Below are positions 50,701-59,800 of a DNA stretch of 64,000 nt, piece after piece. Under the pieces are notes generated by a model, which saw nothing but the letters and a program-made list of their open reading frames with translations, did not search any database and had not been told where the DNA came from. The translations under genes and the position numbers were made by a program. Origin of the DNA: Aurantiochytrium sp. KH105 (Eukaryota; Sar; Bigyra; Thraustochytrida; Thraustochytriidae); NCBI GenBank assembly GCA_003116975.1, contig BGKB01000139.1:68376-132375 (forward strand), read 5' to 3'. Every line of letters begins with the position of its first letter. Within the stretch, counting starts at the first letter, position 1.

Positions 50701-51043
50701 TAGCGAGGATCCAGCACAGTTGCAGCTCGCGTTTTGGGACCACATCCGCCCTTTTCGCAGTTACGGGACGCTCTCATTCCCGACCACTGCGGGCCAGGGA
50801 GACCTGGTCGTGAGCGACGCCGGCATCGAGTTTAGCGGCCGCACCCTGCCCTTTGAGCGTTTGCACCGTTGGGGCGGGAACGCCTCCAAATTCACCTTGG
50901 TCATCTGGAACCCTGAACAGACTGCCGAAGAGGAAAAGATTACGTTTGCGACGCCCTACAGCGTCCATATTGGCGGCGCTCTCCTCAACTTCATTACTCG
51001 TATCATGGAGAACTCTGAGCCCGACGACGAAGCCAGTGCTTAA
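44759..51043 (+). CDS. Unconventional MyTH4-FERM myosin heavy chain
   Basis: 2094 residues in one exon; the ATG at 44759 is the first in the frame (GGCCATGG). An N-terminal SH3-like stretch (about 8-45) precedes a complete motor: P-loop GESGAGKT (190-197), switch I NNNSSRFG, switch II DIFGFE (508-513), actin-site region HFVRCIKPN (about 731) and RYAGLLEVCRIRQQGFPVR. One IQ-like motif (GIQAAARGFLARLSW, about 853-867) follows. Residues about 870-1560 are an unusual helical repeat region. The tail has a MyTH4 domain (about 1610-1780) then FERM lobes (about 1794-2090). MyTH4-FERM myosins act in filopodia, phagocytosis and membrane-cytoskeleton links. The class within this supergroup cannot be given by eye. 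ATPase residues look intact, so an active motor is expected. Confidence 0.96.
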   Translation: MATNTVTSGTLVLVKDDQHSFLPAQVVRTIGPDGGGEVELLEDGYNNNVSTKDNPKMAIGESNVTTADASNSKSSAKRRVRVESCESVAMMDPDTARGVANMVGLRELNEASILHNLRVRFARDEIYTSVGSILVAINPFKLLPLYTPEVLDAYRSGDGSPRAPHVFQIADAAYKALLAKHCDQSCIISGESGAGKTETTKLFLQFLTEVSSSATLATEIPAQIDVENAEADTDFGLQERILQANPLMEAFGNAKTVRNNNSSRFGKWIQIKFDTKRGAMRGGQITSYLLEKSRIVHQGPGERNYHVFYQLCSAAANDEELRRRTHLSAPDDFHYLNQSDTFTAEGINDEREWERLLRALEVIKVASSDVTQCLDALAGILHLGNLDFDERDASGDGQAVVRNGATLDICADLLGVNRSNLERVLTTRSVGMRSVIYKPYTRQEALNARDALAKAIYSNIFDWMIDRINWSLDLVSPSANASPSLRKSASASSLSASSVTDRAIGVLDIFGFECFAHNSFEQLCINFCNEKLQLHFNQHIFEQEQAEYAREGIDVCSVNFVDNQPCVLALEARSTGLFAMIDEEISIPRGSDAGLLSKVLQKASSHIGPAPVKAKNGRTSFAVQHYAGEVIYDVSGFLEKSKDALHADLQGCMALSSKSLLQSVFDIYDEAATATSPMNASSSSHMSIASSASYASSSRSSSKARRKTLGSKFKDQLSFLLASINATEPHFVRCIKPNAEKQGDLFTSPMVLAQLRYAGLLEVCRIRQQGFPVRIATSEFVHRYAALIPGSTSHQDTKALCSQLAARPELFGPETPCSEDDWRVGKSKVFMRAHLHAQLEAQREKAVFTHAVGIQAAARGFLARLSWRSIQVSLDAVAQATSRKELEAALLASSDLPHGGEHVHSVQNAKARLHKLIEQERAESLLREALGRLEEAALRTAIKVSQAAGLSTTNEYLREAQDALSRVEEATQMQIALNDAVQARNLSQLITLLERATQELGMTPDQHDVVRQATTLRSRLQGEADLLTRLDTVLATAKSSAELEDILTEITRWGLARTENVVTAQKVTKLLREAEQASSARDYAKLRATLAEDTGLPKQNYPRGVDKLLAQLAIEDALQIAVSENNVEAIQTLLSGLDASAPLSLREAARGALQRNNVLMRLTTESSSPEDLSAAIAEALALQMNPADYPALQKAQLDLESSGDDAFKLVSSVSRLTQARDLEGLRALPGAANDENVQRAIARVQSELAFIDAVSPCATLQEIEICCLNSNCALAERTLDAAKRIDFALASTHSLEQLADMDALADEAHLPGMASAIRALQDKRSSELFLERRLHDAMLAEDREQAQAILQGLNPSNKTAQECKLWLDRNTDIGQLVDELKDAMGARDLDKINGLVDLLLRQGAQLDPSLEKELQVARTQLQAQRRSCAEVYEETRALQSRLQSPTSLAQEELEALRSALQACNKSDALEIVRGKSLLSQLEAQLEVQASMQSALDADRYEDLKNALEIAQEKELDHLDLVARIRKALRVRERERRAKQRSALDAAYNESHESVSGKGNTTFDEEHKDDAEGACDGGQRDLPRSDEERAERAARDRQLRESRRDRARQTRFEFVNFHKIRSDEDFARGIFLHKSRTIRLKCTFQPTSISRSLLDHGSDKELNKVAVRIHKAILGYCRDKAMSFPATMAQDILIKGLDMCEIIDEIYALLCKHLTHNPRPESVGRGWQLVCMCVSTFPPSAEFEPYLLNFFLSHCEVPGLIGNYARFALRRLEGIIHSGPSGFVPTVAEIQAYNDRPPVLARIELADNSILTDELPVTPDLDVGKVSELCAHFLGLQDHRASFFGLEVNGLVPLRPVDFIGDAFIRALREKTEFRLVFKRIVTLRFNGLDDPSEDDHMYNRLVYMQTQRDFAQGKYVHDVSRADVPRLVAMALAVDRDNSVFQMSAEELSKILPDAYIHEPDIPEGMRALAQEVKQVAPSVTSEDPAQLQLAFWDHIRPFRSYGTLSFPTTAGQGDLVVSDAGIEFSGRTLPFERLHRWGGNASKFTLVIWNPEQTAEEEKITFATPYSVHIGGALLNFITRIMENSEPDDEASA

Positions 51044-51583
51044 AAATTAAGAAAACATTCTACTTGCACCCACCGCCATCAGACTAGCCGCGCCAAGCGC
51101 GAAGCCGCACTGGACGCTGCAGCGCTGTCTTACTCCCCATCTTACAGTCAGACAGTCTTTTTTGACAAATTGGTGCCGTGCCCGCATTTCTGGTCCATTC
51201 CCGAAATCTTGAGAGAGTATACGGGTTATCTTGAGGCTTGCCCGCTTGGCTTCAGGATGAAGCCGGCTGCAAACTCGTCAACGCCCATTCCATTTTCTCC
51301 CCCTCCTTGCTTTCCTCCGTCCATCGCCCTCGATGCTCTGGCATCCTCTACAGCGAGCCTCATCGTCTCCATCGCCGTCATTCCCCTCCCACATCCCTGA
51401 TCTTGCTCTTCTCGTTGTCGTTCGGATGCAGCAGCAGCAGCAGCAGCAGCAGCTCTGATCGTGTCTTCACATCAAGACGGCTTCGCCCCAGAGCCTCACC
51501 ACGGTCAGGCCAAGGCGCGTCTTGCTCTCCACCACGGTCATCATCATCGCATCGTGGCGTCTGCTTCCTTAAAAAAGTTACTA
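51044..51583. other. Intergenic region, myosin to COQ8
   Basis: Both flanking genes are on the plus strand. Holds a (GCA)9 run at 51427-51453 shortly before the COQ8 start. No gene seen. Confidence 0.6.
51427..51453. repeat. (GCA)9 microsatellite
   Basis: Perfect triplet run about 130 bases upstream of the COQ8-like start codon. Confidence 0.95.
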
Positions 51584-53623
51584 ATGATGCGCGGCGATGA
51601 CTATAGCGTCTTGGACCACAGGTCTCGCGAGGCTCGGAGCACAATCGCAACGCGGCGGTCCGGGCCGGCTCGCGCGGGGGCTCGGGACGCAGGGCGCGGG
51701 GCGCGGACGGTCCTCGCGGCGGGCGGCGCTCTGCGGGTCGCGGCGAGCGGCCTCGGGCGGAGCAGGATGCCGGCGCGGTCGAGATCGACCATGGAGCATG
51801 CGCGCCGCGTGCTGCGGCACGGCGACACGGCGCGGTGCGCGCAGGGGGCGCTCATGGTGGCGCAGGAGCTCCTGCGGTCGCAGCAGCGTGTCGCGGCGAC
51901 CGGCGTGGGGCCCTCGCTGCGGTCGCACGCCCAGGGCCTGGGCCAGGTCGCCGACTTTTTCATCGCTCGCTTTGCGCCGAGCCTCGTTCCTGATCTTGCG
52001 CCCGAACATGCTGCCGCCGCAGGAACCAAGACCGACACGGCCATGCAGGGTGTAGATCATGTTCCTAGCGGTCAGGCCTATGCCGACATCGACATGTCTG
52101 ATTTCGACCCAAAGGTGCAAATGGACGCTTCGGCTTCGCCAAGCGGCACTTCGACAGCCACGCCCCAAGGACTTCCACAGGGACCTGCACAGCCTGCAGC
52201 CTCGAGGCCAGCCACCCCGCCGAGTGGTCTCGTCGACGACGATATTGAGCTGCCAACGACGGCCGGTAAAGAACAGGCAGTGCCATCTGGACCTTTGAGT
52301 CGTGTTGTTGGTTTTAGCCGACTCGCCGCCGGCTTGGCCGCAGGCACGGTGAGTGAGTCCGTTCGCCGTGGCTTTGGAGCGAAGCGCGAGGAGGACAACG
52401 AAAACCCGTCTCGCAAACGAGGCATGCGTGATGCAGTACTCTCTGATGCAAACTCGGACCGGATCGCCGCTACCTTGTGTCGAATGCGCGGTGCGGCCCT
52501 CAAACTTGGTCAGATGCTCAGCATCCAAGATGAGACCGTGCTTCCACCGCAGCTGAGTCGGGCACTTGAGCGCGTTCGACAAAGCGCAGACATCATGCCT
52601 TCCGCACAGCTCGATAAGGTTCTCCGTGACGAACTAGGCGCGGATTGGCGCGATAATTTCGTCAAGTTCAACAATCGCCCCTTTGCTGCAGCCTCGCTCG
52701 GTCAGGTCCATCAGGCCTTGCTCAAGACTGAGTCGGGCCCCGTTCCCGTGGCGGTCAAGGTGCAATTTCCCGGGGTGGCGGACAGCATCGATAGTGACTT
52801 GAACAACCTCAAGCGGCTCGCAGACGTGACCGGGATTTTCCCTCGTGGACTCTTCATTGACCGCATCGTCGAGGTCATGAAAGAGGAGCTCAGGGAGGAG
52901 TGCGACTATTTGGCCGAGGCCGAACATCAGATGAAGTTCCGAGACCTTCTCAAAGACGACACTGATGCTTTCTTTGTTCCTCGCGCCTTTAAGCAGACGA
53001 CCACCTCGCGAGTCCTTACCACCGAGCTCGCCCGTGGCGTTCCCATTGATAAGGTAGTGGACACGCTCTCGCAAGAGAAGCGCAACCGCATCGGTCGACT
53101 GCTGCTCCGACTCTCACTAAAAGAGCTTTTTGAGTTTCGGTACATGCAAACAGATCCGAACTTTAGTAACTACATGTACGACGACAAAACGGGTCGCGTG
53201 GTCCTCTTAGACTTTGGCGCCACGCGCGCGTATGGCCGCGAGTTCGTCGACGACTACATGGAGCTCGTATGGGCGGCGAGCAACAGTGATCGCGCTGCCA
53301 TCCTGGACTACTCGGTGCGTCTTGGTTTTCTTACGGGCGACGAGTCTCAGGCGATGAAGAACGCGCATATTCATACGGGCTTGGAGATTGGCCGACCATT
53401 CCAGCACGATGAACCTTTTGACTTTCGCGGGTCCCGCATGGTGAACCAGATGAGCAAACACGGAGGAACCTTTATGAATGAGCGTCTTACTCCGCCTCCC
53501 AAAGAGGTTTACAGCTTGCATCGCAAGCTTTCGGGTGCCTACATGACGTGCATCAAGCTCGGCGCCATTTTCCCCTGCCGAGATCTCCTCGTCAAGACTT
53601 ACAACGCCGCCAAGGCCCGGTAG
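51584..53623 (+). CDS. COQ8: COQ8/ADCK3-type atypical kinase of ubiquinone biosynthesis
   Basis: 679 residues from ATGATG at 51584; the frame extends upstream without an ATG. Mitochondrial UbiB-family ATPase/kinase needed for the coenzyme Q complex. Diagnostic COQ8 features: the KxGQ motif (AALKLGQMLSIQD, Lys307 to Gln310), the Ala-rich loop AAASLGQVH in place of a Gly-rich loop, VAVKVQFPG (ATP Lys), EECDYLAEAE, MQTDPNFSNYMYD and LLDFGATRAYG (metal-binding DFG). Sequence from SDANSDRIAATLCRMRG onward tracks human COQ8A/B closely. The first 250 residues are Arg-rich then disordered; the first 70 could be a mitochondrial presequence but include several acids. An out-of-frame ATG at 51597 opens a more presequence-like peptide (see findings). 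Convergent with the cyclase-PDE gene, 220 bases apart. Confidence 0.95.
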   Translation: MMRGDDYSVLDHRSREARSTIATRRSGPARAGARDAGRGARTVLAAGGALRVAASGLGRSRMPARSRSTMEHARRVLRHGDTARCAQGALMVAQELLRSQQRVAATGVGPSLRSHAQGLGQVADFFIARFAPSLVPDLAPEHAAAAGTKTDTAMQGVDHVPSGQAYADIDMSDFDPKVQMDASASPSGTSTATPQGLPQGPAQPAASRPATPPSGLVDDDIELPTTAGKEQAVPSGPLSRVVGFSRLAAGLAAGTVSESVRRGFGAKREEDNENPSRKRGMRDAVLSDANSDRIAATLCRMRGAALKLGQMLSIQDETVLPPQLSRALERVRQSADIMPSAQLDKVLRDELGADWRDNFVKFNNRPFAAASLGQVHQALLKTESGPVPVAVKVQFPGVADSIDSDLNNLKRLADVTGIFPRGLFIDRIVEVMKEELREECDYLAEAEHQMKFRDLLKDDTDAFFVPRAFKQTTTSRVLTTELARGVPIDKVVDTLSQEKRNRIGRLLLRLSLKELFEFRYMQTDPNFSNYMYDDKTGRVVLLDFGATRAYGREFVDDYMELVWAASNSDRAAILDYSVRLGFLTGDESQAMKNAHIHTGLEIGRPFQHDEPFDFRGSRMVNQMSKHGGTFMNERLTPPPKEVYSLHRKLSGAYMTCIKLGAIFPCRDLLVKTYNAAKAR

Positions 53624-53843
53624 ACTTACTCTCCCTTCTTTCCCCGTCTCTCTTCGTGGCCCTTCGAGGTTGGTCTTTGCTTCATAAAGTTAAAATTCAC
53701 CCTCTACCTTTTCCTATCAATACCTTCTTATGTATACATGAGTTTATATCATATAATCAGCTAAGCCCTTGGGCGATGGAGACCAAGGACCTTGATCTTT
53801 AAACCTTAAGATTGAAGACAGCGCCCTTGCACCTGTTTCTACT

Positions 53844-56800
53844 CTACATCGCTTGCTCGTGGGAAACACCCTCTTCCTCCTCGATGACTGCACCGGGCAA
53901 CGAGGATGACAGCCTATCGTACGATTTGGCGTGCGACATTTCGGTAATCACCCGCTCGGACGTGAAGATGACGGACGCAGAGCGGCTTGTTGTGGAACCC
54001 AGACGCGGTTGAGGGCGCACTTTCATGCTGGCAGTGTTGCTGCGTGACATGGTCGAACTGACCATGTTAATTTTGGAAAACGACTGCTTCAAGGTCTCAG
54101 AGCTGTACTTGGAGTCCTTGCTGCTGCTGTTCATGAGCTGATTTTGCAAAAGTCGCTGCGTTGATGCATCGGACTGCGGTGGGGTACGGAGGACACCTGG
54201 GGCGCTCGTGTCTTTGCCCTTTTGATAAAATGAATAGTTGGTCATGACGTAATCTCGCTGTTCTGTGGCTTCCGGACAGAGACGCGCCAAGACGTCAAAG
54301 AGCGGAAACGCAATGTTATTAATAAATCCGAGCTGCATTTGCGGGTCAAAGCTGGCCATAAAGGTGGTCACTGGGACGCCCACGTGTCTCTCGAGCTCGG
54401 TCTGCCCAATGAATTCTTCCGAGATTCGGGTGACCCAAAGCTTGTACGTCGGTAGCTCTCGCGCACAGTTCGAAACGTCGGCGCACTTGATAATAAGCTC
54501 CATCATCATGGCCCCGGCATCCTTGTCCATATCCACGAGATCGGAGAGCGAAGGCGACGAGCTTGCAGTCGAAAGCGAGCAGCGACTGTGTTGCAAGTCA
54601 CTCGCATGTGCAGAGGCCGAGGCCAGCAGATCCATCCGTCGATTGAGCTTATCAACAAACGTAGTGTGGTTTTCCACCGAGGTGGAAAGCACGAGCCTCG
54701 TCACGAGTGGCTGAATTGTTGTTCTCACTTGATCCAGCTCTCCCTCCAAAAGAGCTTCAATCAAAGGTCTCGCTGTGGCCGCATGGAAATTCTCCAGCAC
54801 AGGGTCTGCAAACTGCTCACAGAGGGCGTTTTCTGTTGCTTTGAGAAAAGACGCATTTACGCCGGGATGTCCAATGTCGTGCACAGCAGCAGCGAGTAGC
54901 ATCGCGAGACGGTCGAGCTTGCTAAACTCTGGCGAATCACTATCCCGTGCTGATCGCCTGGCTGACAAAGTACCCATTTGTGAGTCGTCGCTGCCGTCCT
55001 CGTCTTCATTCGTCAACGGCATGCCGGTCATTGACGCTGAGAGAAAGTCCTGTGCTGAGCTGCTCGTCTGGACTTCAGCTTCCTCGCCATCGGAACGAAG
55101 CACCAGCTTTCTCTGGTGAAGCTGAAGCAAGAACACATGGCAGGCCTGCACGACATCGGCAGCATGCGTGCTGTTATGATATGGGTTCGCAGGATACAGA
55201 CGCTCGACTTCTTGTGCAAATCGATCAACCATCGAGATGTTGAACTCGAACAGCTCGTAAAAGCCGTGCTTGAGGAAAAGAAGTCGTAACATCATGTGCA
55301 AGGGCGTTCCACACGCCACTCGCTCAAACGAAAAGATGTCAAAGCTCCATGCGTCAAGCTGGAGCGCAAGCGCCGACAACGCGTCACGCTCTTGAAAGTT
55401 CATTCGGCGCGACCACGTCTCCACGGCAATAGGATCCGAGTAAATGAAGAGCGCGTGCTTGACGGTATCGCTGGAAACTCGGCGGCGCTTCCGGTCCTCC
55501 GCACTTTGTGTATTTCTGACAATGCGCAGCTTGAAGGAGGACGATTTCCTTCTGTTTTCCAAGTGCGAATCAGCACTTGCGGCTCTTGACATTGGCGGGT
55601 TGCCCTTTTGCGCCGCTTGTTGGGGCGTGGTAGCAGCCTGGACCTTGCTTGAATTCGAGCTCCGCGTCTTGATGGACCAACGCATCCCTCGCATTCGAAG
55701 CCCCACACTGCTGTTGCTGTTGCGTTGCGTCTCATTTTGGCGGTCTGACCCCGAAGACTTCACGTGCTGGTTTTGTTTTTCCGCTTGTTCTACATCGGGA
55801 TTTTGGCGTAGAAACGCAACGAGGTTCTCCCGAGACGTTGACTCCATGGGAGCATTTTCGAGACATTCGTCCCACTCCTTGTCCTGGTCGTTCCCAGTTT
55901 TGCTAAAAACAATATTCATGGAAGGCATGCGTCCAAGCACGAGCGCTGATGGGCCACGCATCAGCCCTGACTTGGGCCTAGCGGTCTTCGCGTGCGCAGT
56001 CTCTTCTTCCTGATGAATCGGTGCTCGCATGCACTTGCAGCTTGGCCATAATAGACACGAGCGCATCATCTGTGTCCACCATCGGTTTCCCTCGATCCCA
56101 CGTACATCCCCTTTCTGCATACCTTCCTTTTGTCCACCAAGAAATTGTTCGTGATAATGAACTTGCCCACTCGTTTCAGGCATTGCCTTTCGATGCTGCT
56201 GATTCCCTTTGGTTTGCATCGAATCTTGTCCATGCTGCTGCATGTCAAGAAGAATCGCGTCGTTGTTGTTGTTGTTGGGCGCTGCTTCATTTACATTTAA
56301 TGTCGATCGGATACTTTGCGCACGAAGTATGCTTGTTTTGCGTGTTGCCTGGCGAATCGAGCGAAGCGTTTCCACGAAAAGCTGGGTATTTGCATCTTTC
56401 ATTGGAAGACCTCTCTGGAAAGGTTCACGACCGCTGCTCATGGAACCAGAGTCGCGTCTTGTGGAGCCTTGGAAACTCTGCGCAAGCACATCGCCGAGCA
56501 TGGACGACGGCCGTCGTCGCACACTCGCCCACAGCTGCGACTTGCTCTCGCTCGATGCCTCGCGGCTGCTTTGATGGAGTCGGGGCATGGATGACTTTTT
56601 CCTTTTCATGCTCTCAGTGCTACTTGGCGATTGCACAGTATTTTCTCCGTCAAGTCTGACGGGAGGAAGTCGGATCTCTAATGCATTTTTCAAGGCGTCA
56701 TGGTAGAGATCATGCGCCCCCTGCAGTTGCTTCGCGCCGATCATGTGAAAGAGAATCATAGCCTGAACCTGCAGATGCGTGGGGTCCTTCGCGTTCTCTG

Positions 56801-59800
56801 AAACGGACTGTCGCCGCAAGGATTGCTTCCACGTTTCCAACACCTGAATGACTGTCTGATGCAAGCGCTTTCGGTGGGCGAGTAGCATCTCTCGATAGAC
56901 TTTGCGACGCATGATGACATCGCAAAAGCTAAAGCAGCGCTCTCTTCCCCGCCTTGACTCAAATGTATCCCCGGCAGAAGAATCAACGCGGAAGTGCGGG
57001 CAGTGGTCTTCGTGTCGGAGCGCCGCGCTTGCGTTTTCTTCGGTGTACAACGGTCGATGTACCTCCTTGATGACGCCAATCTGCAGAAGTCGCTGCAGCC
57101 GTGTCTCAAGCTTGAAGAGAACGCCCTCATCGACTGCCACGGATGGAGGCTTCTTGCCCTTCGAAGCCTCAACACTTGGCATGATTGTCACATCTGGGTC
57201 TACCTCCTTGAAAGGGTAGATTGCGACAAGCATGCCTAAGTCGAAGTGCAGACCAAAGGGGCCCAAGCCATTGGCAAGAATACTCGCGCAGCGAAGGACG
57301 ATCTTTTCCGCAACGCTCAGTCGATCCAGGATCTGGGCTTCCCATCGCGTGTTGCAGCAGTCGCTGCAAATGGAGAGAGCATGAAGCCTCTGCTTGAAGG
57401 ACATGGGTACCAGTCGAACTTTCTCTTCGGGGAGGATCATGTTCTGAGACGGTCGCTTCGCGGTCAAGCGGATCCCGCTGCTTGACCGTCTCAAGACTGT
57501 GCCTTTGACGTTGGGATTTCCCTGGCTTGCAAGACCTTCCACGAAGCCTGCGGCACACAATGCGTCAAGACATGCAATGAGACGGTCACGGTTTCCTCCA
57601 ATGATGCGGTACAACGTTTTGGTGAGACCTGCTGAGACTTGCGTAACCTGAAAGTGCGACAAGATCAAAGCGTTGGCCTCTAACAGTGTTAACGGCTGGT
57701 GTTCTACGACAATCGTTTGCATGCTTTGTACAAAGCCCACATAGCTTTCCTCAAGACCAGCTGACTTAGGCCGCCGTGCCACAGAATGCGGCGGAATGAG
57801 CGAAACAAGCAGAAAGACTCCCGAGAAGGGAATCGCTCGCTGGAAGATCGATGACCTTCTACGCGCGTGCGAACTATCTCGTTGCGAGGCTTTGCGTTCC
57901 ATTGAATCGGCGCCCGATACCCCACTCAACGACTTGTTTGAACTTTGCGCGGAAACGATGCTGTTGGCTCCCTCGAGCTTGGTGCCCATGTCCTCCTTCT
58001 CTGCGTTATTCTGTCCATGTACAACCTCCATATTGGCCTGGTAGGCAGGTCGTGTATGCCGGTCCCGCTGATGAGAGAGCATGTGTTCCAAGATTCGACG
58101 GGTGAACTTCCAATCCATGGGCGGCATATTATGCGCATCTTCAATGGTGAGCACGAGCGAGAAATTCGCCGCAACCATCGTCTGCAAAAGTGCGCTGATA
58201 GCGTCGATGACTTGATCAAAGTCATCGTCAGAGAAAGAGTACTCCGTCTCGTCGGGCTGAAACGTTGCTGCGGCGTATGCCATGGGCCAGGTAGAGAAGC
58301 AGGGATGCGCCAGTACGGAGTCATCCACCGCAACTTCTCGGACCTTGGCGAGTGCCACAACGCCTTGGAGAATTCGGCGCCAAACTGGCGCGCCTTGGAG
58401 AAGCGAATCTCCAAGAAAGGCATTGGTACGAAGCAGAAGCGTATGAGATAGCTGACGCGTCAAATGCTGGATCCACTTTGGCGCTTGCATTCCGCGGCCC
58501 GAACCAGGACTGCTCCGGCCAGAACTGTAGTGAGCTCTTCCTGAGCCGCCTTGAAAGCCCTTGGCTGCAGCATTGAAGGCTCGCCCCGAGCCCTGAGAGC
58601 TTCGACTCGACCCATGCATGGACCGATTGGACGAATTTCTAGACGAGAATGTCAGCGGGACGCCCATCGTCGGCAATCTAAAGTCATTGTGAAGCTCCAT
58701 GATGGAAACTATCTCGTCATTGAGCACATAATAGGGTTCTGCATTTCGATCCTCCCATAATTGCATGCACGTAAGATCCATTGTTTCTCTCGCTTCGGCA
58801 GCGTTTGTGCAGAACATCGTTGCCGCGGCCGGGTGCTTGCCATCAGAGTTGAAGAAATTGTCCACGGCAAACAAGACATCAATGTACCGAAGCCGCCACG
58901 TTTCAGCGACGGGTGGAAGCTCACGGGCCAGTTTTTGGCTGGAGGAAATTCGTCGAAGGAGGGCGCGCTCATTGTGCAAGGCGGCCCATCCTGGCTGAAA
59001 GCAGCATGTGGCGTGCGTCTTTCCCTTGAGCATGATTTCTCCCACGGGGTGAAAGACAAAGTCGTGCACCAGTTCTTTGCAAGCGTTGCGGGTGCTCTCG
59101 TCACATATAATGTTTCCGATGTAGCCGACACTCTTGCAAAGATTCGCGTGTGGATCCTTGGCTGCTTGCATGAGTCTTGCGCTGACATTAACGCTATCTC
59201 CCAGCAGAGTGTACTCCTTACGGGACCCACTTCCCACGGGACCGCAGAGTGCAGTGCCTGTGGTAACCCCAATGTACCTCTTGCCGCGAGGGTCGAGACC
59301 ACGCAGAACACGCACAATGCGCAACGCGAAAGCGACACCCCGCGCAGGGTCTGCAAGATTGGAGAGCGGGGGTAGACCAAGAGCTACTAAGACCGTCGTG
59401 CCCTTATCATCCACAATAAATTTGTTTACGCTCGCCTCGACGCGGTACGCCTCCCGCTGGACTCCTCGAAAAATATCTTGCACGCGCTGCAAGCGTTTTG
59501 GAGTGGTGGCTACGAGGTCGTGCGGATCAAGGCCAAGATTGACAAATATCGTCGTCACTTCGCGAACCTCGGTCATCCAGCTCAGATGTGTCTGCAGAAA
59601 GGGAATGATGGAAGCTGGAACGTAGCGTTGTAGCTGTTTGATTTCGTGACTGCTTGATAAGAGAGGGCGCTTGATTGAAATATTTCGAACGCGCTTCGTG
59701 TTAGAATTCACGGCGGTCGATCCCGATTTGAGTTTCGTTCCAGAAAAACTGTCGCTGACGAGAGCCCAAACTTCGGGAGAGACAATCGTTTGACCTGGGC

